DNA of 64,000 nucleotides, taken from positions 51,123 through 115,122 of the forward strand of contig WYBB01000041.1 of the NCBI GenBank assembly GCA_011526585.1. Direction: 5' to 3'. The notes below the pieces were generated by a model. The model was not told the origin of the DNA, made no database searches, and saw nothing but the letters and a program-made list of their open reading frames with translations. The translations under genes were made by a program, and so were the position numbers. This document shows, in pieces, positions 8,202 through 16,234 of this stretch; the stretch's first letter is position 1, and each line of letters starts with the position of its first letter. This DNA is from Deltaproteobacteria bacterium. Lineage in GTDB: Bacteria > Myxococcota_A > UBA9042 > PHBI01.

Positions 8202-9884
8202 ATGTTCGTGAACCCTTCGCCACCCGAGACCGCCGCCCGAGGTGTGCGTATTCGCACGAGCCTCGCGCTCGGGCTCGCCGTCGCGGTGGCTTACGTGCTC
8301 GTCGGCCACCTCGGGCTCGAGCTCGCCCACTACCAGGAGCGTGCCACGATCATATGGGCGCCCTCGGGCCTGGCGATCGCGGCGACCTGGCGCTTCGGCA
8401 ACCGCGTGCTCTGGGCGGTCTTCCTCGGGGCCTTCGTCACCAACGCGCTGGTCTCGCCCGCGCTCGTGCTCTCGGCGCTGATCGCGCTCGGCAACACCGC
8501 CGAGGCCTTCGTCGGTGCGCTGCTCATGCGGCGGCTGAACCTGTCCGGGGGCTTCCGCGGTGCGCGCGAGGTGCTCGTCTATCTCGCGACGGTCGTCTTC
8601 GGCGCGACGATGATCGCCGCGCTCAACGGCGTGACCTGGCTCGTGCTGATCGACGGGTTGCCGCTGTCGGAGGCGTGGTTGACGGCGATCGTCTGGTGGC
8701 TCGGCGACGTGGGCGGCGTGCTGGTCGTGACCACGCTGCTCCTGGCTTGGCGACACGGGCCGCGGCTCCGGACGCAGCGCGTCGCACCCGGCCTCATCGC
8801 GTTGACGGCGATCGCGGCGGCCGGGATCGGTGTCGGCCCGTGGGTCGGTGACTCGAGCGCCGAGATCGCCGCGGGCGCGAGCGTGCTCTGCCTGGTGCTG
8901 CCCTACCCCGCGGCCGCCTGGGCCGCCATCGCCCACGGCCTGCGCGGCGCGAGCGCGGTCACGGCCATCATCGCGCTGGCGGCGGTCGGCGGCACCGCGG
9001 CCGGCGCCGGGCCGCTGCAATCCGGGCACGCGCACCTCGACATCGTCAGCTTGTGGCCGATGCTCGCGACCTTGTCGGCGTCGGCGATGCTGCTCGCGAT
9101 CGGCGTCGAGGAGCGCCTGCGCGCCGAACAACGGCGAGTCGCGCTCGAGTCCGAGCTCCGCCGCGTGAGGAGCCTCGGCGAGCTCGGCCTGCTCGCGGGC
9201 GGCGTCGCGCACGACTTCAACAACCTCCTCGCCGTCGTGCAGGCCAACGCCAAGATGCTCGAGGGCCGCGGCCTCAGCGTCATCGACGACGAGTGCGTCG
9301 CGGACATCGTCGAGGCGGCCGCGCGCGGCCAGGAGCTCAGCGAGCAGCTCATGGCCTACGCCGCCTGCCGCCCGCTGGCGCGCCGGCGCGTCGACCTCGG
9401 CCAGCTCGCCGGCGAGACCGCGCGCCTCTTGACCCCGCACCGCCCGCGCGGGGTCGACGTCAGCGTGCGCGCCGAGCCGGGCGTCGAGGTGATCGGCGAT
9501 CCGGTGCGCCTGCGGCAGCTCCTGATGAACCTCGTCGTCAACGCCTTCGACGCGATGGAGGACCGGCGCGGCCTCGTCGAGATCGAGGTGCGTCGTCAGG
9601 CCGAGCGCGTCGTGCTCACCGTCAGCGACGAAGGTGTGGGGATCGCGCCCGAGGTCGCCGCGCGCATCTTCGAGCCGTTCTTCTCGACCAAGGACGAGGG
9701 GCGCGGCCTCGGGCTGGTCGCCGTCGCGGCGATCGCGCGCGATCACGACGGCAGCGTGCGCGTGCTCGAGCGACCGGGCCAGCGCGGCGCGGCCTTCTCG
9801 ATCGAGCTGCCGGGTGCGCCGATCGCGACGCAACCGGCGATGATACCGGAGCCCGAGCGCGCGGCGACGCCCGAGGCGGCCTGA
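8202..9884 (+). CDS. MASE1-domain sensor histidine kinase
   Basis: A 560-residue membrane histidine kinase. Residues about 15-295 form eight or so membrane segments of MASE1 type, with the typical early motif YQERATIIWAPSGLAIAATWRFG. The cytoplasmic kinase begins near residue 310: the phosphorylated His is His337 in AGGVAHDFNNLL, a HisKA group common in two-component enhancer systems, followed by N box NLVVNAFDAM, G1 DEGVGIAP, F box FEPFFSTK and G2 GRGLGLVAV. No receiver domain and no response regulator gene adjoin it, so it looks like an orphan. The start is the ATG at 8202 with GGAG 10 nt upstream; a GTG at 8193 and a TTG at 8166 are alternatives. Confidence 0.87.
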   Translation: MFVNPSPPETAARGVRIRTSLALGLAVAVAYVLVGHLGLELAHYQERATIIWAPSGLAIAATWRFGNRVLWAVFLGAFVTNALVSPALVLSALIALGNTAEAFVGALLMRRLNLSGGFRGAREVLVYLATVVFGATMIAALNGVTWLVLIDGLPLSEAWLTAIVWWLGDVGGVLVVTTLLLAWRHGPRLRTQRVAPGLIALTAIAAAGIGVGPWVGDSSAEIAAGASVLCLVLPYPAAAWAAIAHGLRGASAVTAIIALAAVGGTAAGAGPLQSGHAHLDIVSLWPMLATLSASAMLLAIGVEERLRAEQRRVALESELRRVRSLGELGLLAGGVAHDFNNLLAVVQANAKMLEGRGLSVIDDECVADIVEAAARGQELSEQLMAYAACRPLARRRVDLGQLAGETARLLTPHRPRGVDVSVRAEPGVEVIGDPVRLRQLLMNLVVNAFDAMEDRRGLVEIEVRRQAERVVLTVSDEGVGIAPEVAARIFEPFFSTKDEGRGLGLVAVAAIARDHDGSVRVLERPGQRGAAFSIELPGAPIATQPAMIPEPERAATPEAA

Positions 9885-10399
9885 CCGCTCCGGGGCGGGC
9901 GCACACCGATCCGAAAACTGGCGCGTGCCTCGGTTCGGGCCGAGATTGCGCCGGTGCAGGCCGAGCTCCTCCCAGCGCTTCAACCCCGACGCGGCTCGAT
10001 CGCGGCGCGGCGCTCGATCGCGATGGCGCCCGCCGCACCCACCGCGATCGCGACCGCCGCGCCCACCGCCATCGTCTTCGTCGTGCCGCGCGAGACGGCC
10101 ACGTCCGCGTACGAGCGCGCGCGCGGTGCAGGCCGCCTCCCGCCGCCCGAGCGCACACCGGCGCCCGCGGCACGCCCCGAGATCGCGTCGTCGCGCTGGG
10201 AACATCAAGCGCTGACGCCGCTGCCGACCGAAGGCTTTCTGGCGCTGCGCGCCGCTGCCTCCTGCGAACGCTCGGCGCGGCCTCTCGCGCGGCCGACAAA
10301 TCCCTCAGCGATCGAAACAATGACCGCAGCCCAAATGAGCCACGCCGGCTGATAGCGATCGCCTCGCGGCACGACAAAGCCCGCCGCGAGGAGGTCGAC
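9885..10399. other. 515-nt region without a supported gene
   Basis: Between the MASE1 kinase and the metalloprotease. The right third (about 10200-10399) has visibly lower GC at would-be third codon positions on both strands and looks non-coding; it should contain the protease promoter. The left part has an open frame on each strand. The minus-strand one (9980-10156, GTG start, 58 codons) would encode a basic N-terminus, one hydrophobic segment AVGAAVAIAVGAAGAIAI and a basic tail. The plus-strand one (9954-10352) is Ala/Pro-rich. Neither has a good ribosome site or a recognisable match, so neither is annotated as a gene. Confidence 0.4.
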
Positions 10400-12121
10400 A
10401 TGATCGAGATGAAGCCGTGGTTCCTGAGCATGGTCTTGGGCGGCGCGCTCGCCGCGTGTGTGGAGGGCGGCCGCGAGGCCCCGTCGGATATCGCGCTGGC
10501 GCAGTGCGTGCCCGGCGCGACCGGCGTGTGCCCCGCCGACGGCGCGCCGGTCGTCGTCGCGACCGCGCCCGACTTCGAGGAGTTCGAGGCGGCGACGTAT
10601 CGCGAGCCGTGGGCCGGCGGCGTCTACATCGTCAACGGCGACACCCCGGTCGCCGATCGCGACGAGCTCTTCGCGTTCTGGGCGCAGGTCCACGGTCACG
10701 GCGCGCTCGTCGTGCACCGCGATCGCGGCGCGGACGCGCGCTGGACCGACAGCGAGAAGCGCGCGCTGACCTACTGCGTGAGCGACGCCTTCGGCTCGCG
10801 CAAGCCCACGATCATCGCGGCGATGATCGCCGCGACCGATGACGGCTGGGAGCGCTTCGCCGACATCGATCTGATCCACCTGCCCGAGCACGACGCGCGC
10901 TGCGACGCATACAACGACGCGGTGGTCTTCGACGTGCGCCCGACCTACGGACAGCCCTACCTGGCGCGCGCGTTCTTCCCCAACTACGGCCGCTCGCAGC
11001 GCAGCATCCTCGTCGACGACAGCGCATACGGCGCGGGCTGGCCGCTCGCGGGGATCATCGGCCACGAGGTCGGCCACGCGCTCGGCTTCCGCCACGAGCA
11101 CACCCGGCCCGAGTCCGGCGCGTGCTTCGAGGACTCGAGCTGGCGTCCGCTGACCGAGTACGACAGCGCCTCGATCATGCACTACCCGCAGTGCAACGGC
11201 TCGGCGAACGACCTCGAGTTCACGGCGCTCGACGCCGAAGGCGCCGCCGCGCTCTACGGGCTGCCCGGAGGCGGCCCGGGTCCGGTGGATCCCGAGGACC
11301 CGACCGAGCCCGGCCCCGACCAGAGCGAGCGCAGCTTCAGCGGCAGTCTGGTCAGCGGCGCCTGGCTCGAGCTCGCGCCGTTGTCGGTCGTGCCCGGGAC
11401 CACCTTCTCGGTGACCCTCACCGGGACCGGTGACATCGACATCTACGTCAGCTTCGCCGGTCCGCCGATCATGGACGCCGACTGCGCCTCCAACTCCGGT
11501 GGCAGCGAGGAGTCCTGCAGGCTCGTCGTGCCGCCGGGCGCGGAGGCCGCCTACGTCGCGATCAGCGCCTACGAGGCGGGCGACTACAGCGCGCGCGTCG
11601 TCTGGACCGACGGCGGCACCACACCCGAAGTGCCGCGCCCCGTCCTGGTGATCAACGAGGTCTTCGCCGACGCCAATACCATCGACGCCAACAGCGACGG
11701 CGTCATCGATGCGAGCGACGACGAGTTCGTCGAGATCGTCAACGTCGGCGAGAGCGGCGCCGACCTCTCGTTCGCCACCCTGTCCGACGCCGTCGGCGTG
11801 CGCGTCGTCCTGCCCGCGGGCACCGTGCTCTTTCCCGGCTGGGCGCTGGTCGTCTTCGGCGGCGGCGAGCCGGGCTACCTCGGATCGGACGTGATCGCGC
11901 TGACCGGCGGCCTCCGTCTCAACAACGATGGCGATCGCGTGACCCTCGCCAGCGCGGACGGCGACACGCTCGCCTCCGTGAGCTACGGCGCAGAGGCCGG
12001 CGGCGACGTGAGCCTCGTGCGCGCGCGCGAGCTCGACCCGGAGGCGCCGCTTGTGCGGCACGACCAGGTCTCGACCCGGCCCGTCTCGCCGGGCAGCGCT
12101 AGCGACGGGTCGTCGTTCTGA
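10400..12121 (+). CDS. Secreted zinc metalloprotease lipoprotein (M12-like) with PPC-like and lamin-tail-like domains
   Basis: A 573-residue predicted lipoprotein (lipobox LAAC at about residue 20). The peptidase domain (about 45-290) has the metzincin zinc site HEVGHALGFRHEH, with ligands His222, His226 and His232 and catalytic Glu223, and the Met-turn SIMHYP further on, as in astacin/M12 enzymes. After a Pro/Asp/Glu linker (GPVDPEDPTEPGPD) comes a beta domain like the bacterial pre-peptidase C-terminal (PPC) domain. The last about 150 residues resemble a lamin-tail (LTD) domain: VLVINEVFADANTID, DDEFVEIVNVG and LSFATLSDAVG. Likely exported and tethered to the envelope to cut external proteins, perhaps prey or matrix. 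The ATG at 10400 has GAGGAG 6 nt upstream. Confidence 0.88.
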   Translation: MIEMKPWFLSMVLGGALAACVEGGREAPSDIALAQCVPGATGVCPADGAPVVVATAPDFEEFEAATYREPWAGGVYIVNGDTPVADRDELFAFWAQVHGHGALVVHRDRGADARWTDSEKRALTYCVSDAFGSRKPTIIAAMIAATDDGWERFADIDLIHLPEHDARCDAYNDAVVFDVRPTYGQPYLARAFFPNYGRSQRSILVDDSAYGAGWPLAGIIGHEVGHALGFRHEHTRPESGACFEDSSWRPLTEYDSASIMHYPQCNGSANDLEFTALDAEGAAALYGLPGGGPGPVDPEDPTEPGPDQSERSFSGSLVSGAWLELAPLSVVPGTTFSVTLTGTGDIDIYVSFAGPPIMDADCASNSGGSEESCRLVVPPGAEAAYVAISAYEAGDYSARVVWTDGGTTPEVPRPVLVINEVFADANTIDANSDGVIDASDDEFVEIVNVGESGADLSFATLSDAVGVRVVLPAGTVLFPGWALVVFGGGEPGYLGSDVIALTGGLRLNNDGDRVTLASADGDTLASVSYGAEAGGDVSLVRARELDPEAPLVRHDQVSTRPVSPGSASDGSSF

Positions 12122-12127
12122 TCGAGC

Positions 12128-12169
12128 GATCCGATCGAACCGATCCGATCGAACCGATCCGATCGAACG
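12128..12169. repeat. Three tandem copies of a 14-nt unit after the protease stop codon
   Basis: The unit GATCCGATCGAACC occurs three times head to tail (12128-12141, 12142-12155, 12156-12169; the last copy ends CG). It lies 6 nt after the protease stop and 12 nt before the end of the convergent kinase gene. Each unit contains the palindrome CGATCG. It is not a classical terminator hairpin. Confidence 0.9.
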
Positions 12170-12181
12170 GACCTGGGGGCC

Positions 12182-15181
12182 CTAACGGGGATCGCCGGGT
12201 ACCAGGCGGCCCAGCGTCAGTCCCCAGGCGCGCTCGGCCTGCGTGAGGTCGTCGGCGCGCGCGAGGGCGGTCTCGATGAAGAGCATGCGCCCGTCCCAGT
12301 CGGCTGCCGCGAGCCACGTGCCGTCAGGGGCGATGGCGAGCTCGTCGACGCGGCGCGCGTGATCGCGGATCACGGCGAACGCGCGTGGCTGCCCACGGCG
12401 CCAGAGGTGGACCGAACCGTCGCGGGCGCCCGCGGCGATGACGCTCGGCGAGACCACGAGCTCGCCGAGCTCGCTGCCGTCCGAGTCGTAGCGCAGGCGC
12501 GGGGAGGCGTTGGCCGCGGCGGCGAGCTCGCTGACGCCGTCGCGGTCGAGAGCGAAGACCGAGGCGGCGTCGCAGCGCGCGACCCTGCGCGCGCCGATCA
12601 CGGTCCCGACCAGCGTGAGGGGGCGATCGGCGCTCCAGTCGCTCGCGACCCAGACCTGTTGCGCCGTATCGAGGAGCGCGAGGTGGCGACCGTCGGGGCT
12701 CGCGTCGTGGTCTTCGGCCAGGATCTCGGGGCCGGGCCCGGGCGGTGCGTCCGGTGTGAAGACCAGCAGGCGCCGGTTGAAGTCGGCGGCGAGGAAGGTC
12801 TCGGGCCCGAGCGCGACGACCTTGCGGATCAGGCGATCGAGGGGCAGCGAGGTCACCGCGTGCCCGCTGAAGAGGCGCAGGCCGTTCTCTCCGAGCGTGC
12901 CGGCGACGAGCCTCGGCTCCGGGCCCGCGCCGGGGGCGAAGGTCAGGGCCCGCACGAGCTCGGACTGCCAGGAGCGGGTCGTGACGACCGCGCGCGCTGC
13001 GGCGTCGACGATGCTCAAGACGGCGCCATGAGCGACGGCGAGGGTCCGCCCATCGGAGCTCACGGCGAGATCGACGACGCCTTCGGGGAAGCGGAGCTCG
13101 CGCACCTGCACGGCGTCGAAGTCCCAGCGCTCGATGCCGTCGGCGCTCGTCGCCCACACCCCGCCGTCGGGCGTGAAGCCCACCGCGTGATAGCCCACGT
13201 CCGGCCGCGGGGGGAGCTGGCCGAGCGCGTTGAAGCGCGGCAGATCGAGCAGGTGCACCGGTCCATCCTCGTAGCGCACGAGCGCGCGGCGGCCGTCGGC
13301 GGACACGAGCACGCGCCGCACGAGGGAGGCGTGCGGGACGAGGCGACGATGCACCAGGGGCGCGGCGAGATTGACCAGGCTCACGCCGCCGTCCGAGTCG
13401 CCGACGATGATCGTCTCGGGGTCGATCACCGCGAGCGCCGTCGAGAGGGGGCGCGCCGGGGCGACGTTGAGGCCGGCGGCGACCTTGCGCACCTCGGCGG
13501 TGCGCGCGGGATCGAGCGGGGCGACGACCAGCGAGCCGTCGCCACAGTCACCGGCAAAGAGGCGGTGGTCGTTGCTGGTCGTTCCGATCCGCAGGAAGCC
13601 AGCGCAGGCATCGACCGGCAGCACGGTCGTGGTGGCTCCGCCGAGCGCGGCGGCGCAGCTGTGGTGTTGCACGAGCGCGAAGCGTGTGTCGGGTGCGGGC
13701 CAGAGCTGCGCATACGCGCACGGCACGGTGCTCACGCCGAGCGAGTCGCCGGTCGCGGCGTCGAAGCGCTCGACCCGGTAGCCGTCGAGCTGGGCGACCA
13801 CGACGGCACCGTGATCGACGAAGACCGCGCCGCGCGTGGCGAGCCGTCGTTGCCAGAGCATGCGCGCGCCGCGGTGCACCGAGAGCCGCTCGGGCTCGAA
13901 ACAGAGGGCGAGCGGCGCGGCTTCGGGGGCGGCGGGCCAGGCGAGATCGGCGACGGCGCAGGCGGGAGCGGGGAGCTCGGCGCGCGCGGGTCGGGCCGAC
14001 GGCGAGGCGAGCAGCACCCCGCGGGCCTCGGGGAAGTCGCCGCGGCTGAGCGCCTCGAGCGCGAGGATCTCCGCGGTGCCGCGGTCGTCGGCGTGCAGGG
14101 CGGCGCGCGCGTGGTCGACCAGGGCGCGGCCCAGCGTGCGCTCGGAGGCGTCGCGCTCCTGGGCGATCTCGGAAAAGGCGATGGCGAGGATGACCCCGAT
14201 GAGGACGAGCGCGATCGCGGACAGGAGGATCGGCACGCGCCAGACGCGGACGAGGCGCGTGAAGAGCTCGCGCGCGGTGTAGGCGTGCGCGGCGACGCGG
14301 CGCCCGTCGAGGTAGCGCAAGAGATCGTCGGCGAGCGCCTTGGCGTCGGGGTAGCGCCCGGCCGGGGCCGGGTGGGTCGCGCGTGCGATGATGGCGCGGA
14401 GCTCGGCGGGGACCGGCGCGTCCGGGGGCAAGGTGGGGACGCGGTCGGCGGCGAGCGCCTCGAGGATCGCGGCGCGCGACAGGTCGATCGAGAAGGGAGG
14501 GCGGCGAGCGGCGAGCTCGAAGAGGATGAGCCCGAGCGCGTAGACGTCGGCGCGCTGGTCGATCGGCTCGCGACGGGCCTGCTCGGGGCTCATCGAGGCC
14601 GGCGTGCCGGAGCGGGCGCCGTCGGGGAGATCCGGGCCGTCGAGGGCGAGGCCCCAGTCGATCACCTGGGTCTCGCCGAAGGGACCGACCATGATGTTGG
14701 CAGGCTTGATGTCACGATGGATCACGCCGCGGCTGTGCGCGTAGGCGACGGCTTCGGCGGCCGCCAGCACGTGGCGCACCAGCGGGGTGGTCGGCGCGTC
14801 GGGTGCGAGCTCGGAGAAGGTGTCGGCGAGCGAGCGCCCGCGCACGAGGCGCATCGCGAACCAGGGTGTGCCGTCGGGGCCGCGACCGGCGTCGAAGACC
14901 GAGACGATCCCGGGGTGATCCAGGCCGGCGGTGATGCGCGCCTCGCGCAGGAGGCGGGCGGTGTCCTGCTCGCCGCTGGGGACCTTGACGGCGATGTCGC
15001 GGCCGAGCCAGCGGTCGTGCACGACGGTGACGACGCCCATGCCGCCGGCGGCGAGCTCACCGCGCCGCTCCCAGCGATCGGGGTCGTCGAAGGGACCGCG
15101 CTGCGGGCCCGGCGCGGGGACGCCCAGCGGGTCGAGGGCGCTCTCGGCGGCCGACGCAGGCACGCTGCGCGGCCAGCTCAC
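12182..15181 (-). CDS. Transmembrane Ser/Thr protein kinase with C-terminal beta-propeller-like sensor region
   Basis: A 999-residue kinase. The catalytic domain (about 36-295) has the glycine loop AAGGMGVV, invariant Lys66 (IAVKV), alpha-C Glu80, the catalytic loop HRDIKPAN at 155-162 with Asp157, and a magnesium loop read as DWG (175-177) instead of DFG. One membrane segment follows (about 316-337). The remaining 640 residues consist of WD40/PQQ-like beta repeats (for example SSDGRTLAVAHG, APDGTWLAAADWDG), probably an outward-facing propeller that senses a ligand. The GTG at 15181 overlaps the TGA of the FHA gene, so the pair is translationally coupled; the FHA protein is the likely phospho-dependent partner. 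A longer upstream frame is rejected because it lies over the FHA gene. Confidence 0.9.
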   Translation of the reverse strand: MSWPRSVPASAAESALDPLGVPAPGPQRGPFDDPDRWERRGELAAGGMGVVTVVHDRWLGRDIAVKVPSGEQDTARLLREARITAGLDHPGIVSVFDAGRGPDGTPWFAMRLVRGRSLADTFSELAPDAPTTPLVRHVLAAAEAVAYAHSRGVIHRDIKPANIMVGPFGETQVIDWGLALDGPDLPDGARSGTPASMSPEQARREPIDQRADVYALGLILFELAARRPPFSIDLSRAAILEALAADRVPTLPPDAPVPAELRAIIARATHPAPAGRYPDAKALADDLLRYLDGRRVAAHAYTARELFTRLVRVWRVPILLSAIALVLIGVILAIAFSEIAQERDASERTLGRALVDHARAALHADDRGTAEILALEALSRGDFPEARGVLLASPSARPARAELPAPACAVADLAWPAAPEAAPLALCFEPERLSVHRGARMLWQRRLATRGAVFVDHGAVVVAQLDGYRVERFDAATGDSLGVSTVPCAYAQLWPAPDTRFALVQHHSCAAALGGATTTVLPVDACAGFLRIGTTSNDHRLFAGDCGDGSLVVAPLDPARTAEVRKVAAGLNVAPARPLSTALAVIDPETIIVGDSDGGVSLVNLAAPLVHRRLVPHASLVRRVLVSADGRRALVRYEDGPVHLLDLPRFNALGQLPPRPDVGYHAVGFTPDGGVWATSADGIERWDFDAVQVRELRFPEGVVDLAVSSDGRTLAVAHGAVLSIVDAAARAVVTTRSWQSELVRALTFAPGAGPEPRLVAGTLGENGLRLFSGHAVTSLPLDRLIRKVVALGPETFLAADFNRRLLVFTPDAPPGPGPEILAEDHDASPDGRHLALLDTAQQVWVASDWSADRPLTLVGTVIGARRVARCDAASVFALDRDGVSELAAAANASPRLRYDSDGSELGELVVSPSVIAAGARDGSVHLWRRGQPRAFAVIRDHARRVDELAIAPDGTWLAAADWDGRMLFIETALARADDLTQAERAWGLTLGRLVPGDPR

Positions 15182-16074
15182 GTCTCGTCCCGGACGCGAT
15201 CCTCGGGGCCGAGCAGGAGCTCGCAGCGACCGCCGCCGTCGGTGCGCACGAGATCCTTGCGCAGGCCGAGCTCGACGAGGCGCTTGCGAAGACGCGTCAT
15301 GGTGCGGTCGAAGCGCGCGCGCAGCGCGGCGTCCTCCTGGTCGCCGGGCCAGAGCAGGCGCGCCAGGGTGCGCCACTCGACCGGCACGCCGATCTGGGCG
15401 AGCTCGGTGACGATACGCGCGGGCATGCCGTCGATGGAGGCGACGGTCTTGCCGCGGTGCACGTGCACCGAGTCGTAGTGCAGGACCAGGGTGAGCGCGG
15501 CGTCGAGGTCCTCGCGCTGGGTGGCGGTGACCTCGGCCGAGGTGAGCGGGATGGCGACGAGGCGGAGCTCGTGCTCGGCGAGCGCGAAGCGGGCGCCGAC
15601 GTCGACGGGGCGTTCGGGCTCGCCGCCGAGGCGCAGGCGGAAGCCGTCGCCGCCGCTCCAGATGAGGGCGTCGGCGTCGGGTCGGAAGCCGGGGATCACC
15701 TCGATGGTGTCGGCGTTGTGGCGCAGCGAGGTCACCGGCGCGAGGGTCTGGCGCGGTACGCCGTCGCCCTCGAGGCCGAGCACGGCGTCGGGGAGCGCGA
15801 GCTCGAGCACGGTGAGCGCGAGGCCGGGCGCGAGCTGGATCACGGTGCCGACCTCGAGGGTGACCTCGCTCAGCGGCACGCCGCCGACGGCGAAGCGACC
15901 GCGCAACGCGAGCAGGCGGAGCGTGCGCGCGCGCAGGCTGACCAGCGCGTGGGCCTCCGAGATGCGCGGATCGTTGAGGCGGACGGCGGCCGAGGGCAGG
16001 CGGCCGACGAAGTCCCCGGGGCGGGCGTCGACGACCTGCCCGTCAGGGAGCACGAGCCGCGCATGAGCGTGCAT
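15178..16074 (-). CDS. FHA-domain protein with C-terminal winged-helix-like region
   Basis: A 298-residue protein. Residues 1-100 form an FHA phosphothreonine-binding domain with the signature Gly24-Arg25, Ser39 and His42 (FVGRLPSAAVRLNDPRISEAHA). A middle beta-rich stretch follows. The C-terminal 90 residues (IVTELAQIGVPVEWRTLARLLWP to TRLRKRLVELGLRKDLVRTDGGG) look like a winged-helix DNA-binding domain of the OmpR/SARP-like kind, so the protein may read kinase output onto DNA; this is inferred. First gene of the FHA-kinase operon, divergent from the gene at 16235 across 160 nt, where its promoter must lie. The ATG at 16074 is the only sensible start. Confidence 0.82.
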   Translation of the reverse strand: MHAHARLVLPDGQVVDARPGDFVGRLPSAAVRLNDPRISEAHALVSLRARTLRLLALRGRFAVGGVPLSEVTLEVGTVIQLAPGLALTVLELALPDAVLGLEGDGVPRQTLAPVTSLRHNADTIEVIPGFRPDADALIWSGGDGFRLRLGGEPERPVDVGARFALAEHELRLVAIPLTSAEVTATQREDLDAALTLVLHYDSVHVHRGKTVASIDGMPARIVTELAQIGVPVEWRTLARLLWPGDQEDAALRARFDRTMTRLRKRLVELGLRKDLVRTDGGGRCELLLGPEDRVRDET

Positions 16075-16234
16075 GGGTGCGAAGCTACGCGAAGCGGGGT
16101 GGTGGTGGAAGGGCTGGAACGATTCGGACGCGGATCGGACACCGTGCGATCACGCGTTGACCCGTGCCGGGGCGGGCCGTGACCATGCCGGCGTCGGCCC
16201 CACGGGCTGCCCGTACGGCAGATCGGAGAGCGAC

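Noticed and set aside
7355..8257. Upstream extension of the double ATPase frame on the minus strand
   Set aside because: It lies over the rhomboid gene and its promoter; the domain begins shortly after 7354 and a ribosome site fits the TTG there.
9053..10399. Long plus-strand frame joining the MASE1 kinase region to the protease
   Set aside because: Arg/Ala-rich composition typical of a shifted frame; the true protease start at 10400 has a strong GAGGAG and a lipoprotein signal.
12359..15478. 1039-codon plus-strand frame opposite the kinase
   Set aside because: Antisense shadow: no signal, motif or ribosome site, composition of a complementary frame of a GC-rich gene.
15479..16182. Plus-strand frame opposite the FHA gene
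   Set aside because: Shadow of the FHA gene, no domain, no ribosome site.
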